A stretch of 64,000 nt of DNA from positions 1-64,000 of the forward strand of contig BBDR01000024.1 in NCBI GenBank assembly GCA_001312405.1, in the 5' to 3' direction. A model generated the notes under the pieces. That model was not told the DNA's origin. It made no database searches and saw only the letters and a program-made list of their open reading frames with translations. Shown here one piece after another: positions 1-9,061 of this stretch (position 1 is the stretch's first letter; each line of letters starts with the position of its first letter). A program made the translations under genes and the position numbers. The DNA is from Clostridium sp. NkU-1. GTDB taxonomy: Bacteria; Bacillota_A; Clostridia; Lachnospirales; Lachnospiraceae.

Positions 1-4
1 CTTT

Positions 5-76
5 GGCCCCATGGTCAAGCGGTTAAGACATCGCCCTTTCACGGCGGTAACACGAGTTCGAATCTCGTTGGGGTCA
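5..76 (+). tRNA. tRNA-Glu (TTC)
   Basis: A full cloverleaf can be drawn. The 7-bp acceptor stem pairs GGCCCCA with TGGGGTC, the anticodon loop CTTTCAC carries TTC, and the T loop has TTCGAAT. The CCA end is not encoded. It is the first of seven tightly spaced tRNA genes. Confidence 0.96.
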
Positions 77-82
77 TTTAAT

Positions 83-155
83 GCCGATGTGGCTCAATTG
101 GCAGAGCAGCTGATTTGTAATCAGCAGGTTATCGGTTCGAGTCCGATCATCGGCT
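83..155 (+). tRNA. tRNA-Thr (TGT)
   Basis: The acceptor stem pairs GCCGATG with CATCGGC. The anticodon stem GCTGA/TCAGC closes a TTTGTAA loop with anticodon TGT. It lies 6 bp after tRNA-Glu in the same array. Confidence 0.96.
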
Positions 156-193
156 TTTGGAAAATTTAATATATCCGCAGATTATAATGTTTA

Positions 194-267
194 GGACCTT
201 TAGCTCAGTTGGTTAGAGCAACCGGCTCATAACCGGTCGGTCCTGGGTTCGAGTCCCCGAAGGTCCA
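194..267 (+). tRNA. tRNA-Met (CAT)
   Basis: The acceptor stem pairs GGACCTT with AAGGTCC and the loop CTCATAA gives anticodon CAT. The paired first acceptor base argues for elongator Met, or an Ile2 tRNA with lysidine modification, rather than initiator Met. The sequence alone does not decide between the first two. Confidence 0.93.
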
Positions 268-296
268 CTGACACTGAACTAAATATTTGATAATCT

Positions 297-370
297 GGCC
301 CGGTGGCTCAGCTGGTTAGAGCGCCGCCCTGTCACGGCGGAGGTCGTGGGTTCGAATCCCATCCGGGTCG
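297..370 (+). tRNA. tRNA-Asp (GTC)
   Basis: The acceptor stem pairs GGCCCGG with CCGGGTC, with discriminator G as expected for Asp. The anticodon loop CTGTCAC carries GTC. It belongs to the same tRNA array. Confidence 0.96.
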
Positions 371-439
371 TTCTGTACAAAAAAGTACAGGCTTTACAAA
401 CCAGCAAGTAAGTTGTATAATATTTACTGCATCGTATAT

Positions 440-512
440 GGGATCTTAGCTCAGCTGGGAGAGCATCTGCCTTACAAGCAGAGGGTCATAGGTTCGAGCC
501 CTATAGGTCCCA
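440..512 (+). tRNA. tRNA-Val (TAC)
   Basis: The acceptor stem pairs GGGATCT with AGGTCCC. The anticodon stem TCTGC/GCAGA closes a loop with TAC. The T arm GGTTCGAGCC is canonical. Confidence 0.95.
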
Positions 513-530
513 TTTCCATGATAACGAGAT

Positions 531-616
531 GAAATACGCTTTGCGAATTTTGTTCGTTGTCGCGGCAGTCGCCAACTGCATGCTTGCATGTTCGCTTGGT
601 TCATTGTTCGCGCAAA
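531..616 (-). repeat. Structured intergenic repeat, copy A (inverted)
   Basis: Read on the minus strand this spacer aligns over about 85 bases with the spacer at 54891-54985. Shared blocks are GCGCG, CAATGA, an ATGC..GCAT hairpin apex, TTGGCGA.TGCC and CGCAAAGCGT. It fills the gap between tRNA-Val and tRNA-Leu. It is not a tRNA and carries no ORF. A related copy with the same apex design lies at 53277-53415. Confidence 0.7.
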
Positions 617-626
617 TCATGAGAAT

Positions 627-712
627 GCCGGCGTGGCGGAACAGGCAGACGCACAGGACTTAAAATCCTGCGGGACTTACCTCCCGTACCGGTTCGATTC
701 CGGTCGCCGGCA
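627..712 (+). tRNA. tRNA-Leu (TAA)
   Basis: The acceptor stem pairs GCCGGCG with CGCCGGC. The anticodon loop CTTAAAA carries TAA. A long variable arm (CGGGACTTACCTCCCG) marks it as a class II tRNA, as expected for Leu. Confidence 0.96.
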
Positions 713-742
713 TTTGCCTGATAAGGCAAAAAAAGTGAATAT

Positions 743-816
743 GTGTGTGTAGCTCAGCTGGATAGAGCACTTGGCTACGGACCAAGGTGTCGGGAGTTCG
801 AATCTTCTCACGCACG
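743..816 (+). tRNA. tRNA-Arg (ACG)
   Basis: The acceptor stem pairs GTGTGTG with CACGCAC (one G-T pair). The anticodon loop CTACGGA carries ACG. It is the last tRNA of the array. A second, different tRNA-Arg with the same anticodon lies at 3737-3810. Confidence 0.95.
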
Positions 817-820
817 TACA

Positions 821-881
821 GAGAACCCTTATTTTATAAGGGTTCTCAAAATTTAAGGCATCCTGTAAAGGGTGCCTTTTT
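821..881 (+). terminator. Two tandem hairpins ending the tRNA array
   Basis: The first hairpin (821-847) pairs GAGAACCCTTAT with ATAAGGGTTCTC. The second (857-876) pairs GGCATCC with GGGTGCC and is followed by a T5 tract. The second has the classic intrinsic terminator form. Confidence 0.8.
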
Positions 882-1346
882 CGTGCTTGCTAACATGTAT
901 ATCAATGATCAAAATAAAATTAATACAGCAGCTTACACACACACTGGTGGAGCGCATTGATACGAGTATAGAGCCTAACAGCAGACGCCAATTTAACAGT
1001 GGTTCTTAATTCATTAAATAGCAATTTAAATGGATTAACAAATGACTTTGTACTTTTATCAGCGGTAGAAAAAGTGAAGTTTGGATATGATAGCACTACA
1101 TATACAAAAATGTGGGATATGTAAATGATCAATTTAGACGGGCTTTGCCGGTAAGGCGGCCGGCTGCGTCCTGTATAGCGTTGCCACGTCATACCAATAA
1201 TAAGACAGTAATCCCTTAGGCTCAATTGTAAGCATTTTGTATTTGCCATGGTCAAAGGTTTTTGCCGTGTTTTTTTGAAATCATTAGAGAAAGCAAAGAT
1301 ATTTATGAAGAGTATCAGCGTTAAAGAAAAAAAGTATTTTTTAAAC
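882..1346. other. Gene-poor AT-rich stretch after the tRNA array
   Basis: I see no supported gene here. A minus-strand reading frame across the whole stretch has no recognisable composition. A 33-residue minus-strand frame starting near 1237 (MLTIEPKGLLSYY and onward) ends in a proline/alanine-rich tail and might be a remnant of a mobile-element ORF, but I cannot name it. Confidence 0.4.
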
Positions 1347-1379
1347 CTAACTTTCATCTAACCTTCATCCATGTATACT
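1347..1379 (+). promoter_or_regulatory. Direct-repeat operator overlapping a promoter
   Basis: CTAACTTTCAT (1347-1357) is followed directly by CTAACCTTCAT (1358-1368), an 11-bp tandem repeat. A TATACT -10 box lies at 1374-1379. Repeats at one helical turn in place of a -35 box are typical of sites bound by OmpR/PhoB-family regulators. The adjacent regulator at 1806 is the obvious candidate, so the operon is probably autoregulated. The link is inferred. Confidence 0.65.
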
Positions 1380-1429
1380 CAAGATGTAGCCGGGAAACAA
1401 AATAAAAAAAATTAATGGAGGTTTTAAAA

Positions 1430-1729
1430 ATGAAATTAAAGAGAACTATGATTCCAGCTTTTGCAATGGCTTTAGTCGCAACCACAGGGGTAAGCGCATA
1501 CGCAGCCAGCCACGAACTGAAGGGAACAATAGGCAGTATTATTGCTGATATCCAAACCTATGACGAAGGTGAAATGCCGGGTATTCCTGAAGATGCTGTC
1601 ATGCTGAACAAAGAAGTTGTAGATGTAACCGTATCTGCTGACGCAGACCTGAAAGTCTATGATGAGGATGAGATGCCATCGATACCAGACGGTGCTGAAC
1701 TTTTTCAAAAAGTGGTTGTTGAAGAATAA
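1430..1729 (+). CDS. Small exported protein with a duplicated YDExEMPxIP motif
   Basis: This is a 99-residue protein with an N-terminal signal peptide (MKLKRTM, then a hydrophobic core, then an Ala-x-Ala cleavage region near residue 24). I do not recognise the family. Two similar units follow: YDEGEMPGIPEDA near residue 42 and YDEDEMPSIPDGA near residue 79, each followed by a Val-rich strand. The unit is acidic and could bind a cation or a cell-surface partner. The start at 1430 was chosen over an in-frame ATG at 1415 because GGAGG at 1417-1421 sits at the right distance. It is the first gene of an operon with the response regulator and sensor kinase downstream, so it may be an output or a ligand-sensing accessory of that system. 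Confidence 0.75.
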   Translation: MKLKRTMIPAFAMALVATTGVSAYAASHELKGTIGSIIADIQTYDEGEMPGIPEDAVMLNKEVVDVTVSADADLKVYDEDEMPSIPDGAELFQKVVVEE

Positions 1730-1750
1730 CCGGACAAATGGTAAAATTAT

Positions 1751-1783
1751 CTCAAAGCCGCACAGATATTGTGCGGTTTTGAG
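1751..1783 (+). terminator. Hairpin between the small exported protein and the regulator
   Basis: CTCAAAGCCGCACA pairs with TGTGCGGTTTTGAG around a short loop. No long T tract follows, so it probably acts as a partial terminator or mRNA stabiliser that lowers expression of the two-component genes relative to the small protein. Confidence 0.55.
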
Positions 1784-1805
1784 GCATTAAAGAAGGTGAG
1801 AAGTT

Positions 1806-2487
1806 ATGAAAATACTGTTGGCAGAAGATGAAAAATTATTGTCCTCAGCAATTGCCAAAGGACTTAAAAAAGTGGGCTACGCGGTAGACCAAACCTATGA
1901 TGGGGAGGAAGCGTTGGAATATCTTGAGATAAATAAATATGACCTTCTTATACTCGATCTTAATATGCCAAAGGTGGACGGCATTACAGTCTTGAAGACG
2001 CTTCGCGGAACAGACACCGAGTTGAAGGTATTGATTTTATCCGCGAGGAGCGAGATCGAGGACAAGGTACAGGGGCTGGACTGCGGTGCAAATGATTATT
2101 TAGCAAAGCCTTTTGATTTTGAAGAACTTACTGCCAGAATACGGAATCTTTTGCGCTGGTCTTTTACTTATAAGGAAAGTCTCTTAATTTGCGGCGGTCT
2201 TGAACTGGATATGCTTGGTAAGGCTGTTTCCGTAGACAGTTTACCCATAAACCTTACCAATAAAGAGTATTCCATTTTGGAGTACCTGATGTTCCATATA
2301 GGAAAGGTTATCAGTGCCGAAGAAATCATTGAGCATGTATGGGACAGCGAGGTTGATTTATTTTCCAACTCCTTTAAATATCACATGCACTCGCTGAAAA
2401 AGAAGTTGTCAGCTGGCGGGGGAGACTGCATAAAAAAATATCCGGGGGCAGGGTTATGTCATAAGAGAGGGGAACCAGGATGCATAA
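1806..2487 (+). CDS. OmpR/PhoB-family response regulator
   Basis: The receiver domain (residues 1-115) has the acidic pocket near the N terminus, phosphoacceptor Asp51 in LILDLNMP and the conserved Lys in YLAKPF. A winged-helix DNA-binding domain follows (LTNKEYSILEYL, then the HVWDSEVD recognition region). The reading frame as given runs past the expected end. Removing one A from the A7 run near 2433 restores the usual winged-helix ending IKNIRGQGYVIREG and a stop at 2485-2487, which overlaps the kinase start by 8 bases. It is co-transcribed with the kinase at 2480 and probably binds the direct repeats at 1347-1368. Confidence 0.9.
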
Positions 2488-3628
2488 AATTTCTCTCAGG
2501 CTTAGAATTACTCTCTTGGTAGGACTTCTTCTTGTACTGCTTACAACCGTACTGACAATAGTTTCAATTCTGAGCGCAAACTATTACTTTGTTGCTCCGC
2601 AATTAGAGGAAGGTTCTTATGGGAAGATGAACAAAGTAATTCTGGATAACGCTCCAATAGACAGCAACCAGGATGTGAATGCCGATACTTTTAATAACCT
2701 CTCGGTTCAAATGGAAATCACGGCCGCACAAAGAGGATTTTCTTTTCAAAGCATTACAGTGCTAATTGTAATTATTATCTTTGGTCTTGGTGTCACCTAT
2801 TGGATTATGGGGCGGGCATTGAGGCCTCTTACGGTACTAAGTGAAACCATACACGATATCAACGAGCATAATTTAAGCAAGTCCATTGAAGAAACTACTG
2901 CTAAAGATGAGGTGGGCAGCATCACTGCTTCATTTAACGGTATGCTTGACAGGCTTAAGAACTCTTTTGAGCAACAAAAACGCTTTTCAGCCAGCGCAGC
3001 CCATGAGTTAAAAACGCCGCTTGCCACAATGAAGACTACTTTACAGGTGTTACAGCTGGACGATTTACCAAGCACTGACGACTATAAGGATACCATTTTG
3101 GTTATGGAGCAAAATGTCGACCGGATGATTTGTATTGTCAGTGATTTGCTTTTATTATCCTCTCAGGAAAAAACGGAATTGGATGACGAAATTTCTCTCC
3201 GTACTTTGCTTTGTGAGATAGCTGAAGAACTCAAGGAGGCTATTCAAAGTAAAAATCTCTGTTGTATCCTTCCCCCAAATGACTGTTTGATTACAGGCAA
3301 CCGTATGCTGCTGAGATCCGCTTTTTACAACCTTTTTGAAAATGCTGTCAAGTATAACAAGGACGGCGGCACGGTGGAGGCGAAACTTCAAAATACTCCT
3401 GACGGAAAAATCTCTGTATTAATATGTGATACAGGTATTGGAATGACAGAACAAGATGCGGCACGGGCATTCGAGCCGTTCTTTCGAGCGGATCGTTCCC
3501 GCTTACAACAGATTCCCGGCAACGGCCTGGGGATGTCCATCATACAGGCGATTATAGAACGGCATGGCGGAGAGATTCTTTTAGAAAGCAAAATTAACAT
3601 TGGAACAAAAGTTACCGTAGTTCTGTAA
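2480..3628 (+). CDS. Membrane sensor histidine kinase
   Basis: The protein has 382 residues. It has a transmembrane segment at about 10-33, an extracytoplasmic loop of roughly 55 residues, and a second transmembrane segment at 91-110. A HAMP linker leads to a HisKA domain with His175 in AAHELKTPL. The HATPase domain shows the N box (NLFENAVKYN), G1 box (DTGIGM) and G2 box (GNGLGMSI). It is intact in this sequence. The small sensor loop suggests it senses a membrane or envelope signal, or interacts with the small exported protein encoded upstream. It pairs with the regulator it overlaps. Confidence 0.92.
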   Translation: MHKISLRLRITLLVGLLLVLLTTVLTIVSILSANYYFVAPQLEEGSYGKMNKVILDNAPIDSNQDVNADTFNNLSVQMEITAAQRGFSFQSITVLIVIIIFGLGVTYWIMGRALRPLTVLSETIHDINEHNLSKSIEETTAKDEVGSITASFNGMLDRLKNSFEQQKRFSASAAHELKTPLATMKTTLQVLQLDDLPSTDDYKDTILVMEQNVDRMICIVSDLLLLSSQEKTELDDEISLRTLLCEIAEELKEAIQSKNLCCILPPNDCLITGNRMLLRSAFYNLFENAVKYNKDGGTVEAKLQNTPDGKISVLICDTGIGMTEQDAARAFEPFFRADRSRLQQIPGNGLGMSIIQAIIERHGGEILLESKINIGTKVTVVL

Positions 3629-3736
3629 TTGTAAATTGGATAGCCTTTAAAAAAAACCGGAGACAAATAGCTGTACAATTAATTTATCACTTTACAAAAT
3701 CAGCAAATGGGTGTATATTAACCATGTATCATAAAT

Positions 3737-3810
3737 GCGCCGGTAGCTCAGCTGGATAGAGCGTCTGGCTACGGACCAGAAGGCCGCGAGTTCGAATCTT
3801 GTCCGGCGCA
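3737..3810 (+). tRNA. tRNA-Arg (ACG), second copy
   Basis: The acceptor stem pairs GCGCCGG with CCGGCGC and the anticodon loop CTACGGA carries ACG. It shares the D arm and anticodon arm with the tRNA-Arg at 743-816 but differs in the acceptor and T arms, so it is a paralogue and not a recent duplicate. It stands alone behind the two-component genes. Confidence 0.95.
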
Positions 3811-3813
3811 TGA

Positions 3814-3853
3814 AAAGAACAGTTTTATTTAATCATGAAACTGTTCTTTTTTT
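3814..3853 (+). terminator. Terminator of the second tRNA-Arg
   Basis: AAGAACAGTTT pairs with AAACTGTTCTT around a 12-base loop, followed by a T tract. This is a classic intrinsic terminator directly after the tRNA. Confidence 0.85.
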
Positions 3854-3907
3854 CATATCTGCTTCGGTGGATTTCATTGGAAGTCCGTATTTATACAAAT
3901 AATAGCT

Positions 3908-4011
3908 TGATTTTTTTTCAGAATTTATTATACTAAGCTTAGGGCTTTGGGGGAGATAAAATCAGGTGCGATGAGGTAGCTGTAGACAATAGGTGCAGTG
4001 CCTCTTTTTTT
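3908..4011 (+). promoter_or_regulatory. Promoter and attenuator-like leader of the muropeptide cluster
   Basis: TTGATT (3908-3913) and TATACT (3929-3934) form a promoter with a short 15-bp spacer. Downstream, GAGGTAGCTG (3972) can pair with CAGTGCCTC ahead of a T7 tract, giving a terminator-like hairpin before the first gene at 4057. I could not match the leader to a named riboswitch. Regulated read-through is possible. Confidence 0.45.
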
Positions 4012-4056
4012 ATATCAGGCCGTCAAATCAGGCCAGCAGGGAGTTTATTTATAGGT

Positions 4057-4853
4057 ATGAAAGACGAAATAATAAAGAAGCTGGAACAGCTTCCTGGAAA
4101 AATCAGTTTTCTATATGAAAATTTGAAGACAGGAGACGGGTTTGCTTATCACGGACAGGAACCCATGATGGCGGCAAGCGTCATCAAGCTGTTTGTCATG
4201 GCGGCTGCATTTGAGAAGAGAAAAAAAGGAACCTTCCAGGTGGATGAACTGTTTGCAGTGAAAAGGGAGGACTGCGTTCCTTCCTGCGGCGCTCTTACTT
4301 ATCTTCACGAGGGAATTCTGGTAACGGGTATGGACCTGGTCACCTTAATGATCATTTTTAGTGATAATACGGCAACCAATGTTTTGATTGATATTCTTGG
4401 AATGGAGGAGATCAACGAAACGATCCAGGGGCTTGGGTTCCGGCAGACCCTTCTCCAGAGAAAAATGTATGATATGGAAAAGTCAGCCGGGGAATCCAGA
4501 ACTACATAACTGCCTGTGAAACAGGCAGGCTTCTGAAAATGATGTATGACGGAATTCTTATCGATAAGCAGTCCAGTGAAACAATGATTTCAATTCTAAA
4601 AAAACAGCAGCTATGCAGTAAGATCCCATTTTATCTGCAGGCTCTTTCGGATAGTCCGGAGATTGCCCACAAGACCGGGGAAGATACGGGGATCACTCAT
4701 GATGTGGGGATCGTCTATGGAAAGGAGCCGTTTTTGGTCTGCTTTTGCGGAAATGAGACGGATACTCCTGCCTTTGAAAGGGCCATGGCTGAGATTTCCC
4801 TGGACTTATTTAAGCAGGCCAATAAGAAAATCCAGGAAATTGAGGGAAAATGA
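4057..4853 (+). CDS. Class A beta-lactamase-fold serine hydrolase (PF13354-like)
   Basis: The reconstructed protein has about 265 residues and no signal peptide. The penicillin-recognising fold is shown by SxxK (Ser41 to Lys44, ASVIKLF), SDN at 102-104 (FSDNTATN) and KTG in AHKTGEDTG. The Omega-loop region between SDN and KTG has no clear ExxLN, so efficient beta-lactam hydrolysis is doubtful. A lost G in the GGGG run near 4495 splits the frame. It directly precedes the dipeptide epimerase, and a paralogue lies at 13350, so a role in cleaving murein peptides or another amide/ester is more likely than antibiotic resistance. That role is inference. Confidence 0.75.
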
Positions 4854-5938
4854 ATGAAAATTGTAAAGATAGAAACAGCAAAGGTCAATATTCCTCTTGT
4901 AACACCATTTAAAACGGCTTTAAGAACGGTTGACAGTGTAAACGATATTGTGGTGAGGATCACAACGGATGACGGTCAGACTGGGTTTGGTGAGGCGCCT
5001 CCTACTGCGGTGATCACAGGGGATACCCGTGGCTCCATCCTGTCCGCCATTGAGGAGTTCATTGCTCCGGCAATTATTGGCATGGAGATTGAAAACCTGG
5101 ATGGGATCATGAAAAAACTTCATGGCTGCATACTGAAGAACAGTTCTGCTAAGGCCGCGGTGGACATGGCTGTTTATGACCTTTTTGCAAAGTCCTGCAG
5201 GAAGCCCTTATATAAGATACTGGGAGGCGGGCGTGAGGAGATCGAAACGGATCTGACCATTAGCGTCAATGGTGTGGAAGAGATGGTTTCTGACAGCCTA
5301 AAGGCGGTTTCACAGGGCTTTCGTATCCTGAAAGTCAAAGTGGGAAAAGAAAGCAGAAAGGATGTGGAGCGGATTCAGGCCATCCGTCAGGCAGTGGGGC
5401 CGGATATCAGGCTGCGCATTGATGCAAATCAGGCTGGTCTGCCAAGGAAGCAGTCAGGATCATAAGGACTCTGGAAGATATGGGAATTGGCATGGATCTG
5501 GTGGAGCAGCCGGTAAATGCCCATGACTTTGAGGGGATGAAGCTTGTTACCAGCCAGGTGTATACGCCCATCCTGGCGGATGAGAGCGTTTTTTCTCCGG
5601 AGGATGCATTAAGGATCATCAGGGAACGGGCGGCGGATCTCATTAATATTAAGCTTATGAAGACCGGGGGTATCTATGAGGCTTTAAAGATCTGCGCCAT
5701 TGCGGAAAGCTTTGGAATGGAGTGCATGATCGGATGTATGCTGGAGAGCAAGATCGCAGTGACCGCGGCAGCTCATCTGGCAGCCGGAAAGGGGATCATT
5801 ACCCGGGTAGATCTGGATGGACCGTCTCTTTGCAGGGAAGATCCATACATAGGAGGACCTGTTTTTGACGGACCCAGGATTATTATGAATGAAGATCCTG
5901 GAATGGGAATCAGCAAGGTGGCGGCATTTTGTGACTGA
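4854..5938 (+). CDS. ykfB: L-Ala-D/L-Glu epimerase (enolase superfamily)
   Basis: The reconstructed protein has about 361 residues. It shows the muconate-lactonizing subgroup signature: catalytic KxK (LKVKVG, Lys160/Lys162), metal ligands in RIDANQ (Asp190), VEQP and LADES, and the second catalytic Lys in INIKLMKTGG. It should epimerise the D-Glu of L-Ala-D-Glu released from peptidoglycan so the dipeptide can be degraded. A lost G in GGG near 5430 splits the frame (true motif ANQGWSAKEA). It starts right at the stop of the serine hydrolase and precedes an oligopeptide importer, matching the Bacillus ykf/dpp murein-peptide theme. Another dipeptide specificity cannot be excluded. Confidence 0.85.
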
Positions 5939-5999
5939 TGTAATGAAAAGGTACTAATCCCGTTCGGGTTAGAAATAATAGGAAAGTGGAGGAGAATTT

Positions 6000-7934
6000 A
6001 TGAAAAAAAAGAAGACTGATGGCTGCGGTGCTATGCGCAGTTCTGGCTGCTTCTGCGGCATTGAGCGGCTGTAGCGGGAATAAGACCACAGGAGATGGCT
6101 CTAAGGCCCCAGGGAATGAAAACGGAGCAGCGGAGAGTGGAACTTCTGCTGTCTATACCAAGCTGTATGGTTCTGAGGCGACGACCCTTAATTATCTTAC
6201 TTCCTCAGCGGAAGTTGATCACAAAATAGGGGCAAACTGTGTGGACACCCTGATTGAATATGATAACAAGGGACAGATTAAGCCGGGGCTTGCAACAGAA
6301 TGGAGCTATGACGAGGCCACGCTGACATGGACCTTTAAGCTGAGGGAGGCAAAATGGGTGGATCATACCGGCACTGAGGCTGCGGATGTGACTGCCCAGG
6401 ATTTTGTTGATGCCATGAAATATGAGCTGTCCCCTGAGTATGAAAGTGCAAATGTACAGAACCTTTTTGGTGTCATAGCCAATGCGGAGAAATATTATAA
6501 TGGACTGGCATATAACGGCGGAGCGGATAAGGACGGAACGGTCTGGGAACCAATTGATTTTTCAGAGGTAGGTGTAAAGGCGGTTGATGAACATACCCTT
6601 ACCTACACCCTGGAGAAAGAGGTTCCGTATTTTCTTTCTTCCCTGGTTTACGTAGTATATATGCCGGCTTATGGCCCGCAGCTTGCGGAACTGGGAAAGG
6701 ATTTTGGTACGGGCGTGGATAAGATGTACTATAACGGTGGGTTTTATCTGGAGGAATTTTCTCCCCAGGAGAAGCATGTATTCAAAAAGAATGCCGCAAA
6801 TTATGATGCGGATATGGTTTACATAAATGAAATCCAGGAAATCTATAATGCGGAATACAATACCATTGGACCTGAAATGATAAAGCGCGGGGAAATCGAT
6901 TATGCGGAGATTTCCTCAGACATTCTGGACAACTGGATGAGCAGCGAGGATACCAAGAACCTGGTCAGCCGTGAAAGGCCGAAAACCAGCTATTCTTATT
7001 TCTATTGCTTTAACTTTAATCCTCAGTTTGATGCCCAGTATGAGCCGGATAACTGGAGAAAAGCGGTGAATAATGAAAACTTCCGCAAGTCATTATTTGC
7101 AGGCTTAAATAAGACAAAAGAAGTGGCGGTTCTGGAGCCTGCGGCTCCTGATGATTTTGTGATCAATTCCATTACGCCGGCCAACTTTACATTCAACGCA
7201 GATGGAGCGGATTACACTACAGTGGGCGATATGGCATCCCTTGGGCAGACTTTTAACGAAGCAAAGGCAAAGGAATACCGTGACCTGGCAAAGACGGAGC
7301 TTACGGCTGAGGGGGTTACCTTCCCGGTAAAGGTTCTGATGCCCTATAACCCTTCCGAGGTCAACTGGGATAAGGAATGCCAGGTGGTGGAACAGCAGAT
7401 GGAAAGCCTGCTTGGCACGGACTTTATTGATATCATTGTGGAGGCCGGTCCTGCGGATGGGTTTTTAACGGAAGTGCGCCGAAACGGCAAGTTTGCATTG
7501 ATGAAATGTAACTGGGGTGCTGATTATGCAGATCCGGAAACCTGGACTGATCCATTCTACCAGGCAAAGGGCGAGGAGGGATATGACCTTGGATATAAGT
7601 ATGGAAATATTGCAAAGGCCATTGAAGAGGGGACCCCTTCCGCAGATGCGGCAGCGGAATACTTTTCTCTGGTAGAGGCAGCCAAGGATATCAAGGTGGA
7701 TATCACGCCCGCTATGAGGCATTTGCCAAAGCGGAAGCGAGTTTGGTAAACCATGGATTTGTACTGCCTTTCAGCATTTCAGTCAGCAAATATGTAGCCT
7801 GCAAGCTGGATGTATTTGAAGGCCAGTATGCACCTTTTGGCGTATCAAACTTAAGGTATAAAGGCCAGCATCTACTGGACCATTACGTTTCCATGGATGA
7901 GTATAAGGCTAACAGGGAAGCAAACGGGAAGTAA
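6000..7934 (+). CDS. oppA: Oligopeptide ABC transporter substrate-binding lipoprotein
   Basis: This is a family 5 solute-binding protein of about 644 residues. The signal peptide ends in a lipobox (ALSGC, Cys near residue 25), so it is anchored outside the membrane. Family features include LNYLTSS, DTLIEYD and the FKLREAKW strand. An extra A in the A8 run at 6003 breaks the start (true MKKRRLMAAV), and a lost C near 7710 shifts the last 70 residues. The RBS GTGGAGGAG lies just upstream of 6000. It is the first transport gene, followed by two permeases and two ATPases. Placed after the epimerase, the likely ligand is murein tripeptide or a related peptide. Confidence 0.88.
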
Positions 7935-7995
7935 TCCCTTATAGCAGGCTAAAGAGCATGGCTCACTGCCTGAAGAAATAAACGGCAGGTATATA

Positions 7996-8031
7996 CGCCG
8001 GATCATTGGCTGTAAAGCATATGGTCCGGCG
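7996..8031 (+). other. Intra-operon stem-loop between oppA and oppB
   Basis: CGCCGGATCAT (7996-8006) pairs with ATGGTCCGGCG (8021-8031), an 11-bp stem with one G-T pair and a 14-base loop. There is no T tract. Such hairpins commonly protect the upstream binding-protein mRNA from 3' decay. Confidence 0.6.
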
Positions 8032-8119
8032 GAAAAATACCGTCTGAAAAGGATGTGCCGGAGCTACGTCTTCTTCCGAGGGTATTTTTAAAAGAAAACA
8101 CAAAGGAGCCGAGAAACAG

Positions 8120-9061
8120 ATGTTAAAGTATTTAGGTAAACGAATCGCACGTTCATTTCTTACACTGATCATCATCCTGACCGTGGTGTTCTGTCTGCTT
8201 CGTCTGATGCCCATTGAGGGATATTTCCAGAATTTTGATAAGATGACCCCTCAGCAGATCCAGGTGGGATTAAAGGAGATGGGTCTTACGGATCCTCTTC
8301 CGGTTCAGGTGATCCGCTTCTTTAAAGACCTTCTTCACGGGAATCTGGGCGTGTCCAGGATTTACCGTTCCAATGTTCCTGTGTCGGATATTTTAAAGGA
8401 CAAGGTTCCTGTTTCTGTGAAACTGGGAGTCTGGTCCATGGCAGTCTCTCTTCTTGTGGGACTTCCCATGGGTGCCCTGATGGCGCGGTATAGATACAGG
8501 TGGTTCGATAAGATCGGAACCTTGTTTGTTGTCTGCATCCAGGCAGTTCCGGCGGCTGTTTATTTTCTGTATATCCAGCTCTACGGCACCAAGCTGATGG
8601 GGGTGGGATTGTTATTCCAGATCAATGATCCGAAATACTGGGTCCTTCCGGTTCTATCCATGTCCCTTGGAAATATAGCCTTTTACGGCATGTGGCTGAG
8701 AAGGTATATGGTGGATGAAAGCAATAAGGATTATGTAAAATTAGCGAAGGCAAAGGGGATGTCAGAGGGCGGAGTCATGTTTAAGCATATTTTCCGCAAT
8801 GCTTTTGTTCCTTTGGCCCAGTATATCCCCACCGCATTTTTAAATACTGTGATCGGGTCCATTTATATTGAATCCCTGTACAGCATTCCGGGAATGGGAG
8901 GGCTTCTTGTTACGGTGATTAAAAAGCACGATAATACCATGGTCCAGGGCATTGTCTTACTCTATGCCTGCGTAGGCGTTATGGGGCTTTTACTGGGTGA
9001 CCTTCTCATGGTATTATTGGATCCCAGGATCAGCCTGGGAAAGAAAGAAGGTGACAGATGA
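8120..9061 (+). CDS. oppB: Oligopeptide ABC transporter permease, OppB type
   Basis: The protein has 313 residues, is intact, and has six predicted membrane segments, the first at about 12-32. The binding-protein-dependent transport motif (EAA loop) is visible as DYVKLAKAKGMSEGGVMFKH. AAAGGAGCC lies before the ATG. The stop overlaps the start of the next permease by 4 bases (ATGA), implying translational coupling. Confidence 0.92.
   Translation: MLKYLGKRIARSFLTLIIILTVVFCLLRLMPIEGYFQNFDKMTPQQIQVGLKEMGLTDPLPVQVIRFFKDLLHGNLGVSRIYRSNVPVSDILKDKVPVSVKLGVWSMAVSLLVGLPMGALMARYRYRWFDKIGTLFVVCIQAVPAAVYFLYIQLYGTKLMGVGLLFQINDPKYWVLPVLSMSLGNIAFYGMWLRRYMVDESNKDYVKLAKAKGMSEGGVMFKHIFRNAFVPLAQYIPTAFLNTVIGSIYIESLYSIPGMGGLLVTVIKKHDNTMVQGIVLLYACVGVMGLLLGDLLMVLLDPRISLGKKEGDR

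Noticed and set aside
920..1357. A 145-codon minus-strand frame
   Set aside because: Its composition looks random, it has no family motif, and its 5' end overlaps the promoter and operator region of the small exported protein.
4057..4853. Beta-lactam resistance gene
   Set aside because: No signal peptide, no clear Omega-loop Glu, and a muropeptide-catabolic context. Homology to the fold alone does not support resistance.
7433..7754. Minus-strand frames inside oppA and other genes
   Set aside because: They are shadows of well-supported genes on the other strand and lack ribosome binding sites.
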